20,289 nt of DNA from an uncultured Ruminiclostridium sp. (lineage in GTDB: Bacteria; Bacillota; Clostridia; Oscillospirales; Ruminococcaceae): positions 1-20,289 of the forward strand of contig CAKSIR010000029.1 in the NCBI GenBank assembly GCA_934462775.1. Reading direction: 5' to 3'. The notes beneath the pieces were generated by a model. The model was not told the origin of the DNA and ran no database searches. It was given only the letters and a program-made list of their open reading frames with translations. Below are positions 14,509-20,289 of this stretch, piece after piece. The number at the start of each line of letters is the position of its first letter. The stretch's first letter is position 1. A program made the position numbers and the translations under genes.

Positions 14509-14536
14509 TTATCGATATTTTTTGACTTCTTTGGAT

Positions 14537-14565
14537 ATTGTATAATAATTTTCCGAAAAATGCAA
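14537..14565 (-). promoter_or_regulatory. Possible promoter of the hypothetical gene
   Basis: On the minus strand, TTGCAT (14560-14565), 17 nt, then TACAAT (14537-14542). Transcription would start near 14530, upstream of the extended reading frame. Confidence 0.4.
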
Positions 14566-14586
14566 GGCTTTTTAAAAATTATTTTG

Positions 14587-14650
14587 TTTGAAATTCAAAA
14601 TAACCTCTTATTTGATAAAAAGCGACAAACATCGACAAGAATTTCGACAA
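14587..14650 (+). promoter_or_regulatory. Palindrome and phased CGACAA repeats upstream of the DUF1653 operon
   Basis: TTTGAAATTCAAA (14587-14599) is a perfect palindrome around one base. CGACAA then recurs at 14623, 14633 and 14645, about one helical turn apart. No convincing plus-strand promoter was found here, so these may be activator sites compensating for a weak promoter. Confidence 0.35.
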
Positions 14651-14690
14651 TAACGCTCGGAATTCGTACAGCTTGGAAAGGCATATAATC

Positions 14691-14918
14691 ATGGAAATAA
14701 GAAAAGGAATTTACCGCCATTTTAAAGGAAATAAATATGAGGTAATCGGCATGGCGAAAAACAGCGAAACGCTTGAGGAAACGGTAGTTTACCGCGCCCT
14801 TTACGGCGGCAGAGAACTATGGGTGCGTCCTGCGTCAATGTGGAACGAAAAGGTTGAGCGGGACGGAAAAGCCTGCGCCCGATTTGAATTTATAGGAGAA
14901 AAAGATGAAACGGTCTGA
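14691..14918 (+). CDS. DUF1653-family protein
   Basis: This 75-residue protein matches the DUF1653 pattern: GIYRHFKGNKYEVIGMAKNSETLEETVVYRALYGGRELWVRPASMW, followed by a short tail. The family is widespread, small, beta-rich and of unknown function. GGAAAGG lies 9 nt before the ATG at 14691. A TTG start 18 nt upstream is possible but would put the SD inside the gene. It overlaps the HD hydrolase gene by 14 nt and is the first of three coupled genes. Confidence 0.88.
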   Translation: MEIRKGIYRHFKGNKYEVIGMAKNSETLEETVVYRALYGGRELWVRPASMWNEKVERDGKACARFEFIGEKDETV

Positions 14919-15441
14919 CTGTATTCTTACCATAAACAAGCACTTCTTTTCGCCCCTCGCTCCAACCCCTGAGAATATATGCATTGAGGACATCGCCCAT
15001 GCGCTTTCCTATATGTGCCGTGCCAACGGACATTTCAAGAGCTTCTTCTCGGTAGCGCAGCATTCATTAAACTGCGCCCTTGAGGGAAAAGCAAGAGGAT
15101 ACACCAAAAAGCAGCAGCTTGCCTGCCTGCTCCACGACGCAAGCGAAGCGTACCTTTCGGACATAACCCGCCCCGTCAAGCACCACCTTACCAATTACCT
15201 TGAGATTGAGCGTAATTTGCAGAATGTAATCTGGAGCAAGTTCGGGCTTGACCTGAGCCAAGAGGACTTAAAGCTTATTTCGGCGGCAGACGACTGTATG
15301 CTGTACTACGAGTTTGCCGTACTTGCCGACGCAAAGCTGTTTGACAATCCGCCCGAAATAAAATCGCAGCCTGACTTTTCACAGCGGGATTTCACCCGCG
15401 TCAAGCAGGACTTCCTCGACCTTTACAGGAGCCTTGTTTAA
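14905..15441 (+). CDS. HD-domain phosphohydrolase
   Basis: This is a 178-residue protein. The metal-binding HD set is complete: His53 in SVAQHSLNCA, His77-Asp78 in LLHDASEAYLSDI, and Asp129/130 in SAADDCML. CRANGHFKSFFSVAQHS is typical of the YfbR-like and phage-type HD hydrolases, which act on nucleotides or their derivatives; the substrate cannot be told from the sequence. GGAG lies 6 nt before the ATG. It overlaps DUF1653 upstream, and its stop overlaps the nuclease start as TAATG, so all three are probably made together. Confidence 0.88.
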   Translation: MKRSDCILTINKHFFSPLAPTPENICIEDIAHALSYMCRANGHFKSFFSVAQHSLNCALEGKARGYTKKQQLACLLHDASEAYLSDITRPVKHHLTNYLEIERNLQNVIWSKFGLDLSQEDLKLISAADDCMLYYEFAVLADAKLFDNPPEIKSQPDFSQRDFTRVKQDFLDLYRSLV

Positions 15442-16151
15442 TGCTGTACGCTTTTATTACGGCGGGAGTTATCCTGCTTATACTGCTTGTAATCCATTTT
15501 GCCAAGGGGAAAACCGACGCTGACGAAATGGACGAAATGAGCGGCGAGGAGTTTGAGGATTACTGCGCCGAGCTGCTGAGCCGAAACGGATACACCGTTG
15601 AAAGCATGACAAGGGAAACAGGCGATTACGGCGCGGATATTATCATCAGCCGCGGCAATGAATGGATAGCTGTTCAGTGCAAGCGTTACGGCAGGCCCGT
15701 AGGCGTAAAAGCGGTTCAGGAAGCTTACGCGTCCATGAGCTATTACAAATGCGGCAAATGCGCGGTGCTTACCAACAACGGCTTTACAGCTCAGGCAGAA
15801 AGCCTTGCGGCAAAAAACGGCGTAATGCTGTGGGACAGAGATTTTGTTTATTCGCTGAGAAAAAGCAGGGAAAAGAAAACCAAAGCAGGAAGCGCCGTGC
15901 TTACCTTCAGCCGTATAATCAGCGACAAACAAGAGGGCGATTTTCAGCTTTGCATTGACGGCAGACAGACGGACATTATTCCTCAAAACGAATCCCGCAG
16001 CATTGGCGAAACGGTCGGACAGCACCGCATAACCGTTCGATGCGGACGAAAAAAAGCGCGGTCGGTTATTGTCCTTGAGGATAGGGATAAACGTGTTTTT
16101 GTGTGCGGATATGTTGGCGGAAAGCTTATACTTAGGGAAATTGCGGAATAA
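15441..16151 (+). CDS. Membrane-anchored Mrr-like restriction endonuclease
   Basis: This is a 236-residue protein. An N-terminal membrane helix (3-20) is followed by an Mrr_cat PD-(D/E)XK domain at about 30-135: MSGEEFEDYCAELLSRNGY, then GDYGADIII with Asp66, then WIAVQCKRY with the QxK motif (Gln79, Lys81), then VLTNNGFTAQAESLA. Mrr enzymes cut DNA, often modified DNA. A strand-rich C-terminal domain (about 148-236) is not recognised. The active residues look intact. Membrane anchoring is seen in other Mrr-like proteins but is unusual for a host restriction enzyme. It is the last gene of the DUF1653-HD operon, and no methyltransferase is nearby. Confidence 0.82.
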   Translation: MLYAFITAGVILLILLVIHFAKGKTDADEMDEMSGEEFEDYCAELLSRNGYTVESMTRETGDYGADIIISRGNEWIAVQCKRYGRPVGVKAVQEAYASMSYYKCGKCAVLTNNGFTAQAESLAAKNGVMLWDRDFVYSLRKSREKKTKAGSAVLTFSRIISDKQEGDFQLCIDGRQTDIIPQNESRSIGETVGQHRITVRCGRKKARSVIVLEDRDKRVFVCGYVGGKLILREIAE

Positions 16152-16178
16152 AAAGGCTCAAAGAAATCCGAGCCTTTT
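16151..16178. terminator. Bidirectional terminator between the nuclease and leuS genes
   Basis: A 9-bp stem AAAAGGCTC/GAGCCTTTT (16151-16159 with 16170-16178) has a T tail in either direction. The minus-strand version pairs better, using G-U pairs. Related to the flotillin terminator. Confidence 0.8.
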
Positions 16179-16204
16179 CCTTATAAAAATCTATAAAACT
16201 AAAT

Positions 16205-16233
16205 GCTCCCATTGCCGCTAAGACAATGGGAGC
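16205..16233. terminator. Hairpin at the 3' end of leuS
   Basis: A 10-bp stem GCTCCCATTG/CAATGGGAGC with a 9-nt loop starts 6 nt after the leuS stop on the minus strand. It probably stops leuS transcripts together with the hairpin at 16151-16178. Confidence 0.7.
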
Positions 16234-16238
16234 TGCTT

Positions 16239-18641
16239 TTATTTAACTACAATGTTTACCAGCTTGCCCGGAACTGCAATCTGCTTAACGATTGTCTTTC
16301 CGTCAATCTGCGACTTTATGGCAGGGTCAGCCATTGCAAGCTCGATCTGCTTGTCCTTGTCGATTCCGGCAGGAACTGTCAGCTTTGCTCTTACCTTGCC
16401 GTTAATCTGAACAACAATTTCAACGCTTTCGTCAACGCAGAGGTTTTCGTCATAGCTTACCCACTTCTGCTGCGAAAGGATACCGCCGAATACGTTGCTG
16501 TACATTTCCTCGGTGATGTGCGGCGCAAACGGGTTGAGCAGTGTGATGAACGTTCTGAACTCGCCCTTTGTAACGCTGCCCTGTGCGTAAATGTCATTGA
16601 TAAGCGCCATGAGCGCAGCGATAGCCGTGTTGAACTTCAGCGCCTCAATGTCCTCGGAAACCTTCTTTATTGTCTTGTGGAACGAGGATTCAAGCGGCTT
16701 TCTGTATTCCTCGCCGTCAATGATAATATCCTGAAGCGCCCATACTCTGTCAAGGAATCTCTTGCAGCCCTTAATGCTCGACGGACTCCAGGGAGCTGTC
16801 TTTTCAAAGTCGCCGATAAACATTTCATACAGGCGTAGCGTATCAGCGCCGTAGGTCTTGATTACATCGTCCGGGTTGATTACGTTGCCTCTGGACTTGG
16901 ACATCTTCTGTCCGTCCTCGCCTAAAATCATGCCGTGGCTTGTACGCTTCATGTACGGTTCCTTTGTTCCCACAACGCCGATGTCATAGAGGAACTTGTG
17001 CCAGAAACGCGAGTAAAGCAGATGCAGTGTTGTATGCTCCATACCGCCGTTGTACCAGTCGACAGGCATCCAGTAATCCAGCGCTTCCTTGCTTGCGATT
17101 GCGTCCTTGTTGTGCGGGTCGCAGTAGCGCAGGAAGTACCATGACGAGCCTGCCCACTGAGGCATTGTGTCGGTTTCACGCTTTGCAGGACCGCCGCAGC
17201 ACGGGCAGGTTGTGTTGATGAAGCTTTCCAGTGTAGCCAGCGGAGATTCGCCGTTGTCGGTCGGCATATAGCTTTCAACCTCAGGCAGCTTTAACGGAAG
17301 CTCGCTCTCAGGCAGTGCGACCCAGCCGCACTTTTCGCAGTTTACAACGGGAATAGGCTCGCCCCAGTATCTCTGGCGTGAGAATACCCAGTCGCGGAGC
17401 TTGAAGTTTACCTTGGATTTGCCCTTTCCTGTTTCTTCAAGCCATTCCTTGATTTTAACCTTGGCGTCCTCAACGGTTAAGCCGTCTAAGAAGCCTGAAT
17501 TTGTCATAATTCCCGTTGCGCAGTCGGTGAAGGCTTCCTTTGTAACATCGCCGCCCTTAACGACCTCGATAATCGGCAGACCGAATACCTTTGCGAACTC
17601 GTAGTCGCGTGTATCATGGGCGGGAACAGCCATAATTGCGCCTGTTCCGTATGTCATCAGAACGTAGTCTGAAATGAAAATCGGGATTTCCCTGCCGTTT
17701 ACAGGGTTGACAGCCTTAACGCCCTTTAACTCAACGCCTGTCTTGTCCTTGTTCATTTCTGTACGGTCGAAGTCGGACTTCTTTGCGGCAAGCTCCTGAT
17801 AAGCCCTGACCTCGTCCATATTGGTGAGCAGATCAGCCCACTTAGCGATATTCGGATGCTCAGGAGCGATTACCATGTAGGTTGCTCCGAACAGCGTGTC
17901 CGGACGCGTCGTATATACAGTAAGCGTATCGCCTGTTGTTGTGCCGAAATCAACCTCCGCGCCTGTGGAGCGGCCAATCCAGTTCGTCTGTGTAGCCTTG
18001 ATTTTGTCAAGATAATTCACTTCTGACAGGTCGTCAATAAGGCGCTGTGCATACTCGGTAATCTTGAGCATCCACTGGCTCTTTACCTTGTGGACAACCT
18101 CGCCGCCGCAGCGCTCGCACTTGCCCTGAACAACTTCCTCGTTTGCAAGAACTACCTTACAGGAAGTGCACCAGTTTACGTTCATTTCCTTCTTGTACGC
18201 AAGGCCCTTCTTGAACATCTGGAGGAAAATCCACTGCGTCCACTTGAAGTATTCGGGGTCGGTCGTGTTGATTTCTCTGTCCCAGTCGAAGGACAAGCCA
18301 AGCGCCTTTAACTGGCTCTTGAAACGTGCAACGTTCTTTTCCGTAACGATTGCGGGGTGAATTTTATTCTTGATTGCATAGTTCTCAGTTGGCAGACCGA
18401 ATGCGTCCCAGCCCATCGGGAAAAGCACATTATAGCCCTCAAGACGGCGCTTTCTGGACACAATGTCCATTGCCGTATACGGGCGCGGATGTCCGATATG
18501 CAGACCCTGTCCCGACGGATAAGGGAACTCGACCAGAGCGTAGAACTTTGGCTTTGAGTAGTCGTTTTCAGCGTGGAATGACTTGTTGTCGTCCCAATAT
18601 TTTTGCCATTTCTGTTCAATGGCGGTAAAATTGTAATCCAT
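16239..18641 (-). CDS. leuS: Leucyl-tRNA synthetase
   Basis: This is an 800-residue class I synthetase of usual length. It charges tRNA-Leu with leucine. The HIGH motif is at 48-51 ([14 protein letters not shown]). A zinc-knuckle region ([20 protein letters not shown]) follows, then the CP1 editing domain (about 220-410, with [14 protein letters not shown] and [20 protein letters not shown]), a second cysteine-rich insert (VNCEKCGW and CPCCGG), KMSKS near 577, and the anticodon-binding and C-terminal domains. The start at 18641 is preferred because AGAGG lies upstream; the longer frame begins with a TTG lacking an SD. The 5' leader is only about 35 nt, so there is no room for a T-box. Confidence 0.98.
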   Translation of the reverse strand: MDYNFTAIEQKWQKYWDDNKSFHAENDYSKPKFYALVEFPYPSGQGLHIGHPRPYTAMDIVSRKRRLEGYNVLFPMGWDAFGLPTENYAIKNKIHPAIVTEKNVARFKSQLKALGLSFDWDREINTTDPEYFKWTQWIFLQMFKKGLAYKKEMNVNWCTSCKVVLANEEVVQGKCERCGGEVVHKVKSQWMLKITEYAQRLIDDLSEVNYLDKIKATQTNWIGRSTGAEVDFGTTTGDTLTVYTTRPDTLFGATYMVIAPEHPNIAKWADLLTNMDEVRAYQELAAKKSDFDRTEMNKDKTGVELKGVKAVNPVNGREIPIFISDYVLMTYGTGAIMAVPAHDTRDYEFAKVFGLPIIEVVKGGDVTKEAFTDCATGIMTNSGFLDGLTVEDAKVKIKEWLEETGKGKSKVNFKLRDWVFSRQRYWGEPIPVVNCEKCGWVALPESELPLKLPEVESYMPTDNGESPLATLESFINTTCPCCGGPAKRETDTMPQWAGSSWYFLRYCDPHNKDAIASKEALDYWMPVDWYNGGMEHTTLHLLYSRFWHKFLYDIGVVGTKEPYMKRTSHGMILGEDGQKMSKSRGNVINPDDVIKTYGADTLRLYEMFIGDFEKTAPWSPSSIKGCKRFLDRVWALQDIIIDGEEYRKPLESSFHKTIKKVSEDIEALKFNTAIAALMALINDIYAQGSVTKGEFRTFITLLNPFAPHITEEMYSNVFGGILSQQKWVSYDENLCVDESVEIVVQINGKVRAKLTVPAGIDKDKQIELAMADPAIKSQIDGKTIVKQIAVPGKLVNIVVK

Positions 18642-18658
18642 TTTGTTTATTTCCTCTT

Positions 18659-18673
18659 TTGTAAATTTTACAA
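18659..18673 (-). promoter_or_regulatory. Palindrome in the leuS leader
   Basis: TTGTAAA-T-TTTACAA is perfect around one base and lies 9 nt downstream of the leuS -10 box, where a repressor could act. It also forms a weak hairpin in RNA just before the SD. Confidence 0.35.
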
Positions 18674-18682
18674 CTAACAATA

Positions 18683-18711
18683 ATTATAGTATAGTCGCAG
18701 TTTATTGTCAA
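18683..18711 (-). promoter_or_regulatory. Promoter of leuS
   Basis: On the minus strand this is a perfect consensus: TTGACA (18706-18711), 17 nt, TATAAT (18683-18688). Confidence 0.88.
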
Positions 18712-18772
18712 TACCAAAATTGCCGCCGAGGGCTGTATTTTCCCTTATTTCAGCTTTTCAGGCTGAAAACTA

Positions 18773-18801
18773 TTGACAAAAGCCGCTATAAATGATAAAA
18801 T
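18773..18801 (+). promoter_or_regulatory. Promoter of the tRNA-Gln gene
   Basis: TTGACA (18773-18778), 17 nt, then TAAAAT (18796-18801), 13 nt before the mature tRNA. Confidence 0.82.
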
Positions 18802-18814
18802 AATTTAGTTATAT

Positions 18815-18890
18815 TGGGCTATCGCCAAGTGGTAAGGCAAGGGACTTTGACTCCCTCATCCCGCTGGTTCGAATCCAGCTAGCCCAACCA
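18815..18890 (+). tRNA. tRNA-Gln (anticodon TTG)
   Basis: A full cloverleaf: acceptor stem TGGGCTA/TAGCCCA, D arm with GCCAAGTGGTAAGGC, anticodon stem AGGGA/TCCCT with loop CTTTGAC (anticodon TTG, reading CAA and CAG), T arm CTGGTTCGAATCCAG, discriminator A and an encoded CCA. No variable-arm expansion. It has its own promoter and terminator. Confidence 0.96.
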
Positions 18891-18915
18891 CCGGCGCAAG
18901 GCGCTGGACCCATGT

Positions 18916-18945
18916 AAAGCTTGACCGAGAGGTTGAGCTTTTTTT
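18916..18945 (+). terminator. Terminator of the tRNA-Gln gene
   Basis: An 11-bp stem with two G-U pairs (18916-18926 with 18931-18941) and loop GAGA leads into seven T. Confidence 0.85.
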
Positions 18946-19161
18946 GTTTTCTGTCTGCACATTCCCTATGCTTGTCGTTTTTTATATATCGTCTGCAGCT
19001 CATAGTGATTATGCACACTTCAAAGACCAACGCACAACACAGACGGAGGAGCGAGCATAAGGAGATTTTTTTACTTTTCACTATCACAGTTCTGGATAAA
19101 ACACTGATTTTACCGCGCAGCCGTTCAAACAGCAGTCCTTGCCGCAAATCAAGGGCTGTTC
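18946..19161. other. Non-coding stretch between tRNA-Gln and VanZ
   Basis: No plausible gene was found. Near its right end an imperfect hairpin pairs AACAGC and CCTTG (19128-19141, with a 3-nt bulge) with CAAGG and GCTGTT (19150-19160), just before the VanZ -35. The rest shows no recognised element and may be decayed sequence. Confidence 0.5.
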
Positions 19162-19190
19162 TTGACTTTTGGCATTTACTATACTATAAT
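19162..19190 (+). promoter_or_regulatory. Promoter of the VanZ-GNAT operon
   Basis: TTGACT (19162-19167), 17 nt, then TATAAT (19185-19190). Confidence 0.82.
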
Positions 19191-19227
19191 TATCTCAGTT
19201 ATTGTAATTTGCGCGAAAGGAATCCAA

Positions 19228-19743
19228 ATGAAAAAAGGAAAAAGTGTTGCTGTCGGCATTGCATTTCTGGCAGTCGCAGCAATTATAATGCTGCTTGTTT
19301 TTACTCTTTCGGGACAGGACGGCAGCCAGACCAATATGCTATCCGAAAAAGTGACCGGAAAAATTGCGGCGGTTGTTTTTGACCGCTTCGACAAATTCAG
19401 CAGTACCGAAAAGGAGTTTGTCATTCTTGAGCTTAACCGTTTTATCCGCAAATGCGCGCATTTCGGGCTGTATGCATCCATGGGCTTTGTTATCTACACA
19501 GGCACGTTTTTCATATTCAAGAAACGACTTTTCATGTTTCTTTCAGCCTTTTTAATCCCTGCGCTATATGCGGTTACGGACGAGATTCACCAGTATTTTG
19601 TTGACGGAAGAACGCCCCTTGTAACCGATGTGCTTATTGACAGCGCAGGAGCCTTGCTGGGTATCCTTACCTCGTTTTTTATAATTTCAACCATACGCTT
19701 TATATATTGGGAAAGTCATGACCCAAGAATGTACCTGAGGTAA
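19228..19743 (+). CDS. VanZ-family membrane protein
   Basis: This is a 171-residue protein with helices at about 8-27, 74-95, 102-117 and 136-156. VanZ-family marks are RKCAHFGLYASMGFVIY (about 74-90), TDEIHQYFVDGRTPLVTDVLIDSAGALLG (about 117-145) and the short SGQDGSQTN after the first helix. VanZ itself gives low-level teicoplanin resistance; most relatives, like this one, lie outside van clusters and have no known role. GAAAGGA lies 7 nt before the ATG at 19228. The frame also runs from 19162, but that would start inside the promoter. The GNAT gene follows after 5 nt. Confidence 0.9.
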   Translation: MKKGKSVAVGIAFLAVAAIIMLLVFTLSGQDGSQTNMLSEKVTGKIAAVVFDRFDKFSSTEKEFVILELNRFIRKCAHFGLYASMGFVIYTGTFFIFKKRLFMFLSAFLIPALYAVTDEIHQYFVDGRTPLVTDVLIDSAGALLGILTSFFIISTIRFIYWESHDPRMYLR

Positions 19744-19748
19744 TATGA

Positions 19749-20261
19749 ATGCTAATCAGAGAAATGGAAAAATCCGACTATCCTGCCGTTCGCGCAATCC
19801 ATCAGCAGGGCATTGACGGCGGCAAAGCCACCTACCGCCGCGAAACCGCCGACTACGACGAATTTGACCGCGGACACCTGCCATTCTGCCGCTATGCTGC
19901 GGAAATAGACGGCAAGGTTGTCGGCTGGCTGACCCTCTGTCCTACACGCGGAATGTATGCCTATCACGGCGCTGCGGAAATCAGCATTTACGTTGATAAC
20001 GGCGCTAAAGGCAAAGGCGTAGGCACCGCCCTTATGAAAAGGGTTATCGAGGACGCTCCAAAGCACGGCGTTTGGACGCTGGAATCCTGGATTTTCGCAA
20101 TCAACAAGGAAAGTCTGGCGCTTCACAGGAAAATGGGCTTCCGCACCGTGGGAACAAGGGAACGTATCGGTCAAGGCGCAGACGGAACATGGCTTGACGT
20201 TGTGATTGTTGAGCTGAGATTTCCGGACGAGCTGGTCGCCGATTTTGACAAGCTTATATAA
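19749..20261 (+). CDS. GNAT acetyltransferase, phosphinothricin acetyltransferase-like
   Basis: This 170-residue protein has the size of the PAT/YwnH group. These enzymes move acetyl from acetyl-CoA to an amino group, for instance of phosphinothricin, methionine sulfoximine or other amino-acid-like compounds. The acetyl-CoA loop is NGAKGKGVGTALM (about 79-91), preceded by AEISIYVD. Later group marks are ESWIFAINKESLALHRKMGFRTVGTRERIG and DGTWLDVVIVELR. GAGG lies 8 nt before the ATG. An overlapping ATG at 19745 is out of frame. It is the second gene of an operon with VanZ. The real substrate is not known. Confidence 0.9.
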   Translation: MLIREMEKSDYPAVRAIHQQGIDGGKATYRRETADYDEFDRGHLPFCRYAAEIDGKVVGWLTLCPTRGMYAYHGAAEISIYVDNGAKGKGVGTALMKRVIEDAPKHGVWTLESWIFAINKESLALHRKMGFRTVGTRERIGQGADGTWLDVVIVELRFPDELVADFDKLI

Positions 20262-20273
20262 ACAAAAATCCCG

Positions 20274-20289
20274 CTGCTCTGAGTAGCAG
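20274..20289 (+). terminator. Terminator hairpin cut by the window end
   Basis: CTGCT and AGCAG (20274-20278 with 20285-20289) form a stem 12 nt after the GNAT stop. The base CCG to its left would probably pair with sequence just beyond the window, so only part is seen. Confidence 0.45.

Noticed and set aside
14522..14546. TTGACT and TATAAT on the plus strand as promoter of the DUF1653 operon
   Set aside because: The boxes are only 13 nt apart, too close for sigma-A.
15438..16025. Minus-strand frame opposite the Mrr-like nuclease
   Set aside because: It covers the catalytic region of a recognised nuclease in antisense and has no family pattern.
16203..16838. Long plus-strand open frame opposite leuS
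   Set aside because: It is fully antisense to a clear synthetase and has low-complexity composition, no SD and no recognisable domain. It is a shadow of leuS codon use.

Overview
The window looks like a chromosomal segment of a low-to-mid GC Gram-positive anaerobe of the class Clostridia, most likely a Ruminococcus-type member of the Oscillospiraceae. This is inferred from strong GGAGG ribosome sites, near-consensus sigma-A promoters, a class II GalT, a CE2-type esterase, a NfeD-flotillin pair and an LCP-like membrane protein. No rRNA, CRISPR array, insertion sequence or phage gene was seen. One tRNA is present (tRNA-Gln, anticodon UUG). The sequence alone does not fix the species.

Layout. 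Positions 1-150 hold a cluster of tight hairpins that looks like a dispersed palindromic element. An LCP-like membrane protein (-) diverges from alanine racemase (+), which is translationally coupled to a 57-residue protein. Then come a TetR regulator, class II galT, a MATE transporter and a cytoplasmic SGNH/CE2-type esterase, each (+) and mostly with its own promoter and terminator. From 7.5 to 10.4 kb an XRE regulator (-) faces a NfeD-flotillin operon (+). Next is a large copper ATPase (-) with metal-binding domains at both ends, divergent from a two-gene operon for a degenerate receiver protein and a two-helix membrane protein. A hypothetical gene (-) converges on that pair. A tightly overlapping operon follows (DUF1653 protein, HD hydrolase, membrane-anchored Mrr-like nuclease). 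leuS (-) is divergent from tRNA-Gln, and the window ends with VanZ and GNAT acetyltransferase genes and the start of a terminator.

Most worth following up: (1) two nearly identical 15-bp palindromes, each exactly 4 nt after the -10 box of the XRE promoter and of the NfeD-flotillin promoter, which suggests one XRE-controlled membrane-organisation module; (2) the copper ATPase ends in a CopZ-like domain preceded by an in-frame Shine-Dalgarno and ATG, so the gene may also make a free 68-residue copper chaperone; (3) a pseudo-receiver without its phospho-acceptor, coupled to a two-TM protein; (4) a hypothetical gene whose reading frame continues upstream of its first ATG to a strong SD facing an ATA codon; (5) an inverted repeat that could hide the esterase ribosome site only in read-through transcripts; (6) an 18-bp motif, TTTCAGCGTGTCGAAAAA, found just after two terminator stems in opposite orientations.
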